Source: an uncultured Candidatus Poseidoniales archaeon (GTDB lineage: Archaea; Thermoplasmatota; Poseidoniia; Poseidoniales; Thalassarchaeaceae). From it: a DNA stretch of 38,439 nucleotides. Positions within the stretch are counted from its first letter, which is position 1, and each line of letters opens with the position of its first letter. Positions 16,382 to 24,923 of this stretch are shown one piece after another. The stretch spans positions 1 to 38,439 of the forward strand of contig CABXQY010000005.1 in assembly GCA_902514485.1 (NCBI GenBank). The letters are read 5' to 3'. Position numbers and translations under genes: made by a program. The notes under the pieces are model-generated. The model made no database searches. It was not told the DNA's origin and saw only the letters and a list, made by a program, of their open reading frames with translations.

Positions 16382-17500
16382 GTGACTAAACCCGATCCTC
16401 TATCACTTCTTGATGAAGAGTCTCGAAGTATGATAGAGAGAATGTTTAGCAGTTGTGAGGAAGTAGTTGGAATAAATCATATTGCTAAAGTCCTATCTGG
16501 AAAACCGACACATTCAGGTGATAGCCAGTTGAATGCATATATCGGCCTCGAGCCAAGTGGCAAAGCTCATTTGGGTTGGATGATTCTTGCTGAAACTATG
16601 GGTAAAATGCTTGATGAGGGAGTCAACATCACTATTCTATTAGCTGATTGGCATGCTTGGGTCAATGATAAATTTTCTAGAGATATGGAAAAAATTTCAT
16701 TGGCAGCAGATTATATGTCTGAAGTATTCAGAGTCCTATTGGGCCATCCTTCAGAGGGTACCGGGCCTGGTGAGATTAGATTCATCCGCGCTTCAGAAAT
16801 GATGGACTCAGGTAAGTATTGGGAACGAGTCTTAAGATGCTCAAAGAATATGAGTCTATCTCGTGTAAGGAGGACATTCAGTATCATGGGTAGAGATGAA
16901 GATTCATCCGACCATGACTTATCTGCATTTTTTTATCCAGCATTACAATCAGCAGATATATTTGAATTGGAAATTGACATCGCATTAGGGGGTATGGACC
17001 AGAGAAAGGCACATATGTATATGCGTGAAGTAGCTGATAGGAACAAATGGGTCAAAGCTACTTGTATCCATACTCCTATGCTATCTGGATTAAAAGGTGC
17101 AGGAGGAAGGATGGATTCTTATGACCATAAGATGTCTAAATCCGATCCGAATAATGCTATACTTCTACATGACAATCCAAAGAAACTAGGTAAAAAGATA
17201 CGTAAAGCATTTTTGGAGGTTGGAAATAATAATTCAGCTATATATGAAATTGCAAGATATGTGTTATTCCCAAGATTAGGTATTCTAAAAGTAAATCCCA
17301 AGCCTGAGTTTGGTCAACCTTCTGAATGGAAAGATATTGATTCGTTTATTTCAGCCGTAAATGACGGAACAGTTCATCCATTTGATGCTAAAATGGCTAT
17401 TTCTAGCGGTCTTGGAGAAGTATTAGCGCCTATTTCAGAGCATTTTTCTGATAAGTCTGAGATATTAGATAGTATGAATTTAATCACTGGCTCTCAGTAG
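16382..17500 (+). CDS. tyrS: Tyrosyl-tRNA synthetase, archaeal type
   Basis: 372 residues from a GTG at 16382. The class I signatures are YIGLEPSGKAHLGWMI (the HIGH equivalent is HLGW) and DHKMSKSDPNNAI (KMSKS). LLADWHAWVNDKF and ALGGMDQRKAHMYMREVA match the archaeal/eukaryotic TyrRS and separate it from TrpRS. It charges tRNA-Tyr. The C-terminal ~90 residues are the reduced anticodon-binding part. It is co-oriented with the unknown gene 9 bases upstream. The next gene is 87 bases downstream with its own strong ribosome site. Confidence 0.9.
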   Translation: MTKPDPLSLLDEESRSMIERMFSSCEEVVGINHIAKVLSGKPTHSGDSQLNAYIGLEPSGKAHLGWMILAETMGKMLDEGVNITILLADWHAWVNDKFSRDMEKISLAADYMSEVFRVLLGHPSEGTGPGEIRFIRASEMMDSGKYWERVLRCSKNMSLSRVRRTFSIMGRDEDSSDHDLSAFFYPALQSADIFELEIDIALGGMDQRKAHMYMREVADRNKWVKATCIHTPMLSGLKGAGGRMDSYDHKMSKSDPNNAILLHDNPKKLGKKIRKAFLEVGNNNSAIYEIARYVLFPRLGILKVNPKPEFGQPSEWKDIDSFISAVNDGTVHPFDAKMAISSGLGEVLAPISEHFSDKSEILDSMNLITGSQ

Positions 17501-17587
17501 AGCGTTTTGATATTTGACTGCTTATACCTAATATCGTAGTAGGTATCATAACCCTCTTTCCTTGCGCCAAGGTTCGGAGGAGTTGTA

Positions 17588-19141
17588 ATGACAGAGGTAG
17601 GAATTGATGATATAGCAATACATTTCCCTAAATTATATTTCGATATGGAGGATTTTGCGGAATTCCGTGGAGCGGATTTCGGTAAATTAAATCGAGGTTT
17701 AGGTTTGAAAGCAATGGCAATACCAGATGTACACGAAGATACTGCAACTATGGGCGCTAATGCCTGTGCTCGTCTAATAGATAGAAATAATCTTGACCCG
17801 AATGAAATAGGTAGAATCTACCTTGGTACTGAATCAGCACTTGATGGTGCTAAGCCTACTGCGACTTACATAATCGATATGTTGGAGCAAAGATATCAGA
17901 GTCAATATGGAGTAGATTGCTTTAGAAATTGTGATGTTGTAGATCTGACCTTTGCCTGTATCGGAGCCGTCGATGCCATGCATAATACTCTAGATTGGGT
18001 CGCAAGAGGTGGAGAGTCACAAGATAGAATGGGGATAGTAGTATTCGCAGATAATGCAAAATATGATCTTGAATCATCCGGTGAGTATACTCAAGGAGCA
18101 GGTGGTGGAGCCATCCTAATACGCCATAATCCTAGGTTAATTGTAATTCCTGATAATTGGGGGGTTTCAACAATGCCAGTCCATGACTTCTTCAAGCCTA
18201 GGAGAGAAGTTGATATGAAAACAGTCGTAGAAAATGTTCTAGACCTAGCAGAAGAAGCCGGAGAAAAACCAAGAAAAGCAGGCTTAGTAGAGAAAATTCT
18301 CGATGTATTGCCTTTATCCACTCTAAAAGATAATATTCTCTTTGAATCTAAAACTTTGAAAATTCATAAAGATACTCCTGTATTTGATGGTCAGTTTTCA
18401 AACCGTTGTTATTCTGAGTCAGTTAAACAGGCTTTCATTAATTTTAGAATCGAAGCAATACGCTCAGGCCGTTATGACCCTGAAAACGATGAAATACTTA
18501 CAAATCAGTGGAAAAGAATAATTGTACATCTCCCCTATGCTTTCCAAGGGAAAAGAATGTTCCCAGATGTTTTCAGACATGACCGCAGACATCTACCAAT
18601 ATGGGATGAAATAATTCAGGAGATTGGTGAAGAACCATTTCCTGAGAATTTTGAAGATACTCGAGAGGGTTATGAGGAATTCGAGAAAGCTAATGATCAA
18701 TACAGGAGACTTATTTCTAAGACTCCGATGTTTAAGGAATTCGTTGAAGCAAGAATTGAGAAGGCTCAGCGTGCTTCCAGTCTTGTAGGAAACCAATATA
18801 CTGGTTCAATTTTCCTTGCTTTGATGTCAACAATTGAATCGGACTTTTTGGAGAATGAGGAAATGGTAGGAGAAAGAATAGGTCTTTGTGGCTATGGTTC
18901 TGGTGCTAAAGCAAAAGTATTCGAAGGAATTCTCCAACCCAATTGGGGAGATGTTGCAATTAAGTTCAACCTGTTTTCTAGACTCACTGAAAGACATCCA
19001 ATTAACAAAGAAATCTATGAATCTCTTCATCGAGGGACACAGAATCAGTCAGTTGTTCAACCCAAGCAAGAGTTTGCATTAATATCTATAGGCGGTACCG
19101 ATGTTTTAGAAGGTCAGAGAAAATACTCTTGGATTGAATAA
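17588..19141 (+). CDS. mvaS: Hydroxymethylglutaryl-CoA synthase, bacterial/eukaryotic type
   Basis: 517 residues. The ATG at 17588 follows a perfect GGAGG 8 bases upstream. The thiolase-fold catalytic triad is visible: E82 in TESALDGAKP, C124 in VDLTFACIGAVD and H314 in HLPYAFQGKRM. SGEYTQGAGGGAILI and the late GLCGYGSGAKAKVFEG are also family marks. It condenses acetoacetyl-CoA with acetyl-CoA to HMG-CoA for the mevalonate pathway, the source of archaeal isoprenoid lipids. Most archaea have a shorter (~350 residue) version. This long form, with inserts around residues 205-300, resembles the bacterial/eukaryotic branch and is probably acquired. Confidence 0.88.
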   Translation: MTEVGIDDIAIHFPKLYFDMEDFAEFRGADFGKLNRGLGLKAMAIPDVHEDTATMGANACARLIDRNNLDPNEIGRIYLGTESALDGAKPTATYIIDMLEQRYQSQYGVDCFRNCDVVDLTFACIGAVDAMHNTLDWVARGGESQDRMGIVVFADNAKYDLESSGEYTQGAGGGAILIRHNPRLIVIPDNWGVSTMPVHDFFKPRREVDMKTVVENVLDLAEEAGEKPRKAGLVEKILDVLPLSTLKDNILFESKTLKIHKDTPVFDGQFSNRCYSESVKQAFINFRIEAIRSGRYDPENDEILTNQWKRIIVHLPYAFQGKRMFPDVFRHDRRHLPIWDEIIQEIGEEPFPENFEDTREGYEEFEKANDQYRRLISKTPMFKEFVEARIEKAQRASSLVGNQYTGSIFLALMSTIESDFLENEEMVGERIGLCGYGSGAKAKVFEGILQPNWGDVAIKFNLFSRLTERHPINKEIYESLHRGTQNQSVVQPKQEFALISIGGTDVLEGQRKYSWIE

Positions 19142-19161
19142 TTCCTCTAGATTATATTTAT

Positions 19162-20334
19162 TCAAGGTTTTATGGCCCTATTTATTACTATTCTTTGCAC
19201 TTCTTGTGTGCCTTCATAGATTTGAGTTATTTTTGCATCTCTAAAGAATCTCTCAACAGGGAAATCAGTAGTATAACCGTATCCTCCAAGTATTTGTACA
19301 GCCCTCTCAGAAACCCACATTGCGGTATCTCCTGCGAATAGTTTAGCCATACTTGCTTCCTTTGTATGCCTCTTCCCTCCATCTTCGTAGTGTTTCTGTT
19401 TAGCCCATGCTGCTTTGTATACCATCATTCTAGCGGCTTCTGTTTGTGTCGCCATATCTGCAAGATAATTTCCAATACTTTGATGATGCGAGATAGGTTT
19501 TCCAAAAGCCAATCTTTCGTGAGAGTAGTTTAGTGCTGATTCAAACGCTCCCTGAGCAATTCCTAATGCCTGTGCTGCTATTCCAATTCTAGAGTTATCT
19601 AATGCATTCATCGCAATGGGAAAACCTTCTCCTACTTCTTTCAATACATTTCCTACAGGAACCTTGCAGTTTTCTAATAATAATACACATGTATCTGAAG
19701 ATCTTATTCCTAATTTTTCTTCCTTTTTACCTACTGTAAATCCTTCCATCGATGAATCAACTATGAATGCAGTAGTTCCACCATGCTTCTTTACGCCGTA
19801 ATCAGGATGATCTACATCCTTTGCAAATAAAACATAAATGTCTGCACTTTTTCCATTTGTCACCCACATTTTTTCTCCATTAATTATGAAATGTTTCCCA
19901 TCTTCTGATAACTTTGCTTTGCAAACCATTGCGGCCGCATCTGTCCCCGCTCCGGCTTCTGAGAGTGAATAAGCACCAATCTCATTACCTGCGAGTCTTG
20001 TCAAGTATTCTTCTTTTTGTTTTTCATTGCCATGAAGTGCTATAGTTTTAGCACACAACCCTACATGAACGCAATACATGACTGAAAATGAAGGGTCTAC
20101 TCTTGCAAGTTCTTCAATGATTATCGCTTCTGAAACATCATCTACTGGACTACCTCCGTATTTCTCTGGAATAGTGATGCCCTGCAAGCCATATTCACAA
20201 AATTTCTTCCACTCTTCTAGAGGGGGTAAAGCATTCCTATCTCGATCTAAACATGTAGGTGCTAACACCTCCTCTGCAAAGCCACGAACCATCTCTCGAA
20301 TCATGCTTTGTTCTTCAGTTTCCATGAACTCCAT
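19162..20334 (-). CDS. Acyl-CoA dehydrogenase (short/medium-chain type)
   Basis: 390 residues from the ATG at 20334, behind AGGTGA. Full-length ACAD fold: N-terminal helices, YSLSEAGAGTDAAAMVCKA and WVTNGKSADIYVLFA for FAD binding, ERLAFGKPISHHQSIGNYLADM, QILGGYGYTTDFPVERFFRDAKI, and the catalytic Glu in IYEGTQEVQRIVI. It oxidises an acyl-CoA to the enoyl-CoA, giving electrons to ETF (genes at 11.5-13.2 kb). The pattern fits butyryl-CoA or short-chain dehydrogenases, but the exact chain length cannot be read from sequence. Convergent with the HMG-CoA synthase gene. Confidence 0.92.
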   Translation of the reverse strand: MEFMETEEQSMIREMVRGFAEEVLAPTCLDRDRNALPPLEEWKKFCEYGLQGITIPEKYGGSPVDDVSEAIIIEELARVDPSFSVMYCVHVGLCAKTIALHGNEKQKEEYLTRLAGNEIGAYSLSEAGAGTDAAAMVCKAKLSEDGKHFIINGEKMWVTNGKSADIYVLFAKDVDHPDYGVKKHGGTTAFIVDSSMEGFTVGKKEEKLGIRSSDTCVLLLENCKVPVGNVLKEVGEGFPIAMNALDNSRIGIAAQALGIAQGAFESALNYSHERLAFGKPISHHQSIGNYLADMATQTEAARMMVYKAAWAKQKHYEDGGKRHTKEASMAKLFAGDTAMWVSERAVQILGGYGYTTDFPVERFFRDAKITQIYEGTQEVQRIVINRAIKP

Positions 20335-20455
20335 TATCTCACCTAACGCTGCGAAGTCAATGGTGTTGTTAATGTCTCGTAATGAGAAATGTTACAAGTT
20401 CCGTCAATAGAAGAATTGAAAACGGTCGTCAGTTGGGCGCAGGTCGAGAATTAGT

Positions 20456-20965
20456 ATGGCGGATAGCGATTATTACGAATTTGGCGTTGCACATGGAAGA
20501 AAATATACTCTCGAACATCTTTGGTTACAAGTATTAGATGCAAAGAAAGCAGATTCTCAAATTAAGATTGGATTAAGCGAGTTTGTTAGGGCAGAATATG
20601 GCGATATTGTCAGAGTTATTCTAACAAAACCTGAAGACGATACTGAGTTTAAATCAGAAGACTCAGATGCTGATGAAGATGATGTTAACCAAGATGACGA
20701 TGCAGCAACTCCAATGACTAGTGGTGACGAAGTTGGACTTGATGATTTACTTCTTCAAGTAACTACGGAACATGATAAATTATTGATAAATGCTCCTTTT
20801 CCTTGTAAAATTGTATCACTGAATGGAGATATCGAGGATAACCCAGATCTCGTTAATGATGATGCTTATGCCGATGGGTGGTGTGTTATTGTTCAACCTC
20901 ATGAGTTCGACCCGGATCAATTTTTAGATGAACTTGAGTATATTGAGTATCTGAATGAAGTTTGA
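20456..20965 (+). CDS. GcvH-like (lipoyl-domain fold) protein with acidic insert and no lipoyl lysine
   Basis: 169 residues. The flanks align with glycine cleavage H protein: YTLEHLWLQV, KIGLSEFVRAEYGDIVRVIL, then NAPFPCKIVSLNGDIEDNPDLVNDDAYADGWCVIVQP. Between the strands is a ~35-residue acidic insert (about 60-90, rich in D and E). Aligning without gaps from both sides (GDEV on the left, NAPF...NPDLVN on the right) puts His106 where the lipoylated lysine normally sits; the nearest lysine is Lys108. So it is probably not a standard lipoate carrier, unless Lys108 is used. No gcvP or gcvT is nearby. Divergent from the acyl-CoA dehydrogenase gene, and it ends one base from the convergent CCA enzyme gene. 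Confidence 0.75.
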   Translation: MADSDYYEFGVAHGRKYTLEHLWLQVLDAKKADSQIKIGLSEFVRAEYGDIVRVILTKPEDDTEFKSEDSDADEDDVNQDDDAATPMTSGDEVGLDDLLLQVTTEHDKLLINAPFPCKIVSLNGDIEDNPDLVNDDAYADGWCVIVQPHEFDPDQFLDELEYIEYLNEV

Positions 20966-22186
20966 TTATGGCCAAGATAAAACAGGCCATTTGTCATAAT
21001 TATCATTTTTCCAATCAATCTGCTCTAGATTCTTTAGAACATCCTCTTTGCTTGTAATATTTTTTTCTATTTGTTGTCTAAATAACCATCCCTTAAGCAT
21101 ACCAAGCTTTCGACCAGGTTCTATTCCAGTGATTCTTGAAAGTGTATTTCCATCAACAAGTGGTGTTTTTCTTTTATATGGTTCTAATTTTTCTAATTTT
21201 TTAATAAAATCTTTTGGACAATGATATTCTAAAATAGCGCTCTTTTGTTCATCTGACAAATAATTGTTGAATCTTCTCAAACTTTCTATATTACTTTTGA
21301 AGTCCACATTTCTATGCTCATGTAAAAAGGAAATAATATCAAGTTCTTTTTTCGAATATTTGAGTTTGTTTCTGATCCTTGCATAAAAATCCGCCTTATC
21401 TAATTCATTTCCCTTCAAGATTTTAGCCAGTATTACTAGAGGGGATGTGCAATTTATATTGTTTAAATCAATAGACAAATCATTAAAAATAATGCCTAAA
21501 ACACCGGTTTCTTCCATTTTAACCAATATTTCGTCCGAATATTTACTTGTTAATATTCTTTTTATTTCGTCTCCTATTCTCTCGTTTGATACATTTGTAA
21601 GCATTTCTTTATTTTCACAAATCGCATTTTCGAGATCATCTTCCATCGTTCTTATGCTATTTTCACCATTATCTAAGAATCTAAATGCGCGCATTATTCT
21701 TAATCCATCTTCAGCAATTCTTTCACTAGCTTCACCTACTGCTCGGAGAGTGTTATTTTGTAAATCGTTCTCACCTCCAAAAAGATCTATTATTCGACCT
21801 TCATCATCTATTGCCATAGCATTTATGGTAAAGTCACGACGTGCTAAGTCTAGCTCGATTTCCTTTCCAAAGATTACATTATCCGGTCTTCTTCCATCAC
21901 CATACGTCCCTTCTTTACGCAGTGTAGTGACTTCCCATTCATTTTTACTTCCTCCTTCTAATCTAACAATTACTGTGCCATAGTCTTCTCCAATCGGTAT
22001 TGTTCTTGGAAACAGTTCTTTTACTCTATCTGGAGTTAGTGTCGTTGCTATGTCTAGGTCCGGATTAATTTGCCCAATCAGTGAATCTCTAACCCAACCA
22101 CCTACAATCCATGCTTTACCTTCGGTTCTCAGTCTTCCTAAGACTAAATTATCTTCGATACTAAGAAGATTGAGAGGGGCACTCAT
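20966..22186 (-). CDS. cca: CCA tRNA nucleotidyltransferase, bacterial (class II) type
   Basis: 406 residues. The head domain is that of class II enzymes: IVGGWVRDSLIG, the catalytic DLDIAT (D-x-D), EVTTLRKEGTYGDGRRPDNVIFG, DLARRDFTINAMAID and ERIAEDGLRIMRAFRF. The C-terminal part is helical. The enzyme adds or repairs the CCA end of tRNAs. Archaea normally use the unrelated class I enzyme, so this gene is probably acquired from bacteria. A poly(A) polymerase role is a formal alternative for this family. Convergent with the GcvH-like gene and divergent from the ParB-like gene. Confidence 0.9.
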   Translation of the reverse strand: MSAPLNLLSIEDNLVLGRLRTEGKAWIVGGWVRDSLIGQINPDLDIATTLTPDRVKELFPRTIPIGEDYGTVIVRLEGGSKNEWEVTTLRKEGTYGDGRRPDNVIFGKEIELDLARRDFTINAMAIDDEGRIIDLFGGENDLQNNTLRAVGEASERIAEDGLRIMRAFRFLDNGENSIRTMEDDLENAICENKEMLTNVSNERIGDEIKRILTSKYSDEILVKMEETGVLGIIFNDLSIDLNNINCTSPLVILAKILKGNELDKADFYARIRNKLKYSKKELDIISFLHEHRNVDFKSNIESLRRFNNYLSDEQKSAILEYHCPKDFIKKLEKLEPYKRKTPLVDGNTLSRITGIEPGRKLGMLKGWLFRQQIEKNITSKEDVLKNLEQIDWKNDNYDKWPVLSWP

Positions 22187-22264
22187 GTTCCTGCGTATAT
22201 GGTATAGAACATCAGGTCTTCGGGCATCAGAACTAACAGTGAGGCACTTCTCGCAACTACAATG

Positions 22265-22669
22265 ATGGTCGAGTTGGTGCCTTTAGAAATTCTTCGACCC
22301 CATGAAGAAGTATTGCCGAAGAAGGTAGATCAATTAGAGAAAATGACTCATCGTTGGAATGCTTACACGAAGCCATTACTAATTGATAAGTCGACGGGCA
22401 CAATCCTTGATGGTCATCATAGATATCATGTCGCTATGAGATTAGAGTTACTATGTGTCCCTTGTGTTCTTATCAATTATCTCGAGGATGATACGATTGA
22501 ACTGGATGTTTGGCCTAATTGTGGCCGTGAAAATGTTAGTAAAAAGGAAGTCATTGAGGCAGCACTTTCAGGAGATTTATTCTCTCCTAAGACTAGCCGT
22601 CATAGACTTTCTGACCACCTTCCTCCCATTGCGATTCCATTATCTAGACTAAGAATGCCTGCATTGTAA
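22265..22669 (+). CDS. ParB-like / SerK-like domain protein
   Basis: 134 residues from the ATG at 22265; the ATG immediately before it (22262) is equally possible. The sequence LVPLEILRPHEEVLPKKVDQL...TKPLLIDKSTGTILDGHHRYHVAMRL is the ParB-nuclease fold of the SerK/SbnI group, which phosphorylate free serine with ADP or ATP. The glutamate in HEEV and the DGHHR motif are present. It is shorter than the archaeal serine kinase (about 250 residues) and stops shortly after the core. Kinase activity is therefore possible but uncertain; DNA binding or a regulatory role is the alternative. A phosphoserine-phosphatase-like HAD is 5 kb away. Confidence 0.7.
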   Translation: MVELVPLEILRPHEEVLPKKVDQLEKMTHRWNAYTKPLLIDKSTGTILDGHHRYHVAMRLELLCVPCVLINYLEDDTIELDVWPNCGRENVSKKEVIEAALSGDLFSPKTSRHRLSDHLPPIAIPLSRLRMPAL

Positions 22670-22672
22670 ATC

Positions 22673-23731
22673 TTAACTAATACTTTTGATAAACATTTGA
22701 GCAGAATTTGATATTGATTCGCTCTTTGAGTTTTGTAAGCTTGTTACAATTCTTATGAATTCTTCATCATCCTGTTTCTTACCGAATAAATCTTCTATTA
22801 AACGTGCCCGGAGTACATCACTTCTTTTTTCATCTTGTAATATTTTTTTTCTAAAACTATTTGCTTTAGATGAGTTACTTCTTCTTAAGACTCCAGAAAT
22901 TAATTTTTCATTAGATGAATTAAAGATTGCTGTAATCAGATAGTCTATACCCTCCCAATCTTTATTTTTCAAGGATTTAACAACTGCTCTAACCAATTGT
23001 GGATTCTGCTGTTCTATCCACTCTGGTATCTTTTTCCGAATCAAATCGGATTCTCTGCCACTTTCTATTAACATTATAATCGCTTCAATTTGTACATTTT
23101 TATCATTTTCAGCAATATTAATTATAATCTCATCATATTCTCCTGAAGTATTGAGTTCAGGCCTCATCATTAGAATCGATACAGTTTTCTTCCTTATCCT
23201 CGTTGATTTATCCTTTAGAGCAATTTTAATCATTTCTTCATCTATCAGTTCCATTTGTTCAATCTTTTCTAGAGCAAGTATGCGTATCCCGGTATCTTCA
23301 GTTTTCATCGCTTCTCTGATTGATAGTTCATCTTCTTGAATCCTAATTTTCCACGCATTTTGTTTGACTAAGTGGTCATTATCTTTCGATAATTTTTCTA
23401 GTATTGATTTTGATGATTTACCAATTCTTGGAGCGATTCTAGATGCTAAAATTCGCTCTTCAACTTTTTTGGAAGAGGCGAGTCTCTCTGCCAATTTGAG
23501 ATCTTTCATCGATGCCCACTTTTGAATCGCAATTAGCGCTCTCTCTCTAAACCATTCATCTGAATCATTTAGTAAAGGTATGAATGCATCAATTGCTGTA
23601 GGATCATCTAACTCAAACAATTTCCTTACGGCTCTTCTTCTTTGTCGAACGTCCTTATCGTTCAACTGTCGTATTGCCGCTCTAACCACAAAACTCCCAA
23701 GCGTATGCAGTGCAAGAATACTCCTATTCAA
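22673..23731 (-). CDS. HEAT-repeat protein
   Basis: 352 residues made almost entirely of ~30-residue helical repeats of HEAT/PBS-lyase type (DVRQRRRAVRKLFELDDPTAIDAF, DEWFRERALIAIQKWASM, STRIRKKTVSILMMRPE, NVQIEAIIMLIESG). No catalytic motif, signal or membrane segment is seen, so it is probably a scaffold or protein-protein adapter. The TTG start at 23731 overlaps the stop of the upstream PCMT-like gene (TTGA), implying translational coupling and a shared task. Confidence 0.75.
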   Translation of the reverse strand: MNRSILALHTLGSFVVRAAIRQLNDKDVRQRRRAVRKLFELDDPTAIDAFIPLLNDSDEWFRERALIAIQKWASMKDLKLAERLASSKKVEERILASRIAPRIGKSSKSILEKLSKDNDHLVKQNAWKIRIQEDELSIREAMKTEDTGIRILALEKIEQMELIDEEMIKIALKDKSTRIRKKTVSILMMRPELNTSGEYDEIIINIAENDKNVQIEAIIMLIESGRESDLIRKKIPEWIEQQNPQLVRAVVKSLKNKDWEGIDYLITAIFNSSNEKLISGVLRRSNSSKANSFRKKILQDEKRSDVLRARLIEDLFGKKQDDEEFIRIVTSLQNSKSESISNSAQMFIKSIS

Positions 23732-24747
23732 GGAACTAGATCTCTGTGGCCACCAGCCATCGATGAACTCTCATCATCTAAATTTCCAAAACTCATTAAA
23801 TCCATAGGTGTCAAGTGACTAAATATAGGCCATATCGGAGCTAACCATTCCATCTCTGACATAATCAAATCCACGACAGGATGTTCTAAAATTTCCTCCT
23901 CTGAAGTTTCTTCTGATATTGGGGGGATGTCTTTGGGTAGTTCTCTTAGTGTGATGATAAGTTGCTCAACACTCTGATAAATAGTTTCATTTATTTCAAT
24001 AATATCTGAAATTAGAGTTAGCGAATCTTCTAGATGTTCCGCTAGAACATGTGGGTCGAGAGGATTTCTTTCAGCATTAAAAGTATCCATTGGACCAAAA
24101 ACCACGCCTCCCAAATCAGTATCTAGCCACTGGTTGGCATTTTTTTCTCTTTTCAGTAACCTTTGCTGTATTGTCCCTCCAAATGGCCCTATCATAAATG
24201 TTCCATCTTGTAAGATTACTTCTAAAAATTCAGGGATTTCTCTAATCGCGCCTGTAATCAGAACTCTATCTATTGGTTTTTCAAAATCTTCAAAATAATC
24301 CATACTAGATGCTGATAATACTCGAATAATACCTTTTGAATTATACTCCTCTAGAGTATCTACAGTATGTTCAAGAACTTCATTATGTGGTTCGATTATG
24401 GTAACTATTCCGTCAACTCCTAGAAGTTGATCTAGCATCGCTGCCAAGTATCCACCTTTGGAACCGATTAGTAAGAAGTGTTGGCCATTTCGAATTTCTA
24501 AATGGTGTAACAAAGTAGCGATCATATGCGGCGCGGAAATATTTTTTTCTGCTCCAGCCATAGTTGTCATGAATGTTACAGGTTTATCCTGCCAAAAAGG
24601 TTCAACCGAGTAATCAACAAAATCTTCAATATTCACTGATTTGAATGCATATTCGATGTTTTTATCTAATCTAACTCCTGATGACTTCAGACTTTCTAGC
24701 AGGTCCTCAATACGACTCAAAACACCACACCCTGACAGAATGTTCAA
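23728..24747 (-). CDS. Protein-L-isoaspartate O-methyltransferase-like protein
   Basis: 339 residues from a TTG at 24747; TTG at 24720 is another option. The central ~200 residues follow the PCMT plan: DKPVTFMTTMAGAEKNISAPHMIATLLHHLEI (substrate loop and helix), HFLLIGSKGGYLAAMLDQLLG (SAM motif I, here GSKGGY in place of the usual GTGSGY), VTIIEPHNEVLEH, PIDRVLITGAIREIP and GPFGG. True PCMT repairs isoaspartyl residues with SAM. The C-terminal ~100 residues are an extra helical, acidic extension not found in the ~220-residue classical enzyme. The motif I change and extension make a divergent role possible. Coupled to the HEAT gene downstream. Confidence 0.78.
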   Translation of the reverse strand: MNILSGCGVLSRIEDLLESLKSSGVRLDKNIEYAFKSVNIEDFVDYSVEPFWQDKPVTFMTTMAGAEKNISAPHMIATLLHHLEIRNGQHFLLIGSKGGYLAAMLDQLLGVDGIVTIIEPHNEVLEHTVDTLEEYNSKGIIRVLSASSMDYFEDFEKPIDRVLITGAIREIPEFLEVILQDGTFMIGPFGGTIQQRLLKREKNANQWLDTDLGGVVFGPMDTFNAERNPLDPHVLAEHLEDSLTLISDIIEINETIYQSVEQLIITLRELPKDIPPISEETSEEEILEHPVVDLIMSEMEWLAPIWPIFSHLTPMDLMSFGNLDDESSSMAGGHRDLVP

Positions 24748-24789
24748 CCGCCAATCATTTGAATGCGACGCCGCCCGAGTCTCTTTGTG

Positions 24790-24865
24790 GGGCCCGTGGT
24801 CTAGGGGTTATGACGTTGCTCTTACAAAGCGAAGATCGCAGGTTCAATTCCTGCCGGGCCCACCA
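24790..24865 (+). tRNA. tRNA-Val (anticodon UAC), CCA encoded
   Basis: Acceptor GGGCCCG pairs with CGGGCCC, discriminator A, encoded CCA at 24863-24865. D arm GUC...GAC, anticodon arm UUGCU-CUUACAA-AGCGA giving UAC, T arm GCAGG-UUCAAUU-CCUGC. No intron. It lies between the divergent PCMT-like gene and pncC. Confidence 0.96.
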
Positions 24866-24923
24866 CTTTAACCTTCTATTAGTCAGTGTAAACAGTCAAG
24901 AAGGACTGCTATGAGGGCTACGT

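Noticed and set aside
21447-21983. 178-residue plus-strand frame opposite the CCA enzyme
   Set aside because: Shadow of a gene with all class II motifs on the other strand.
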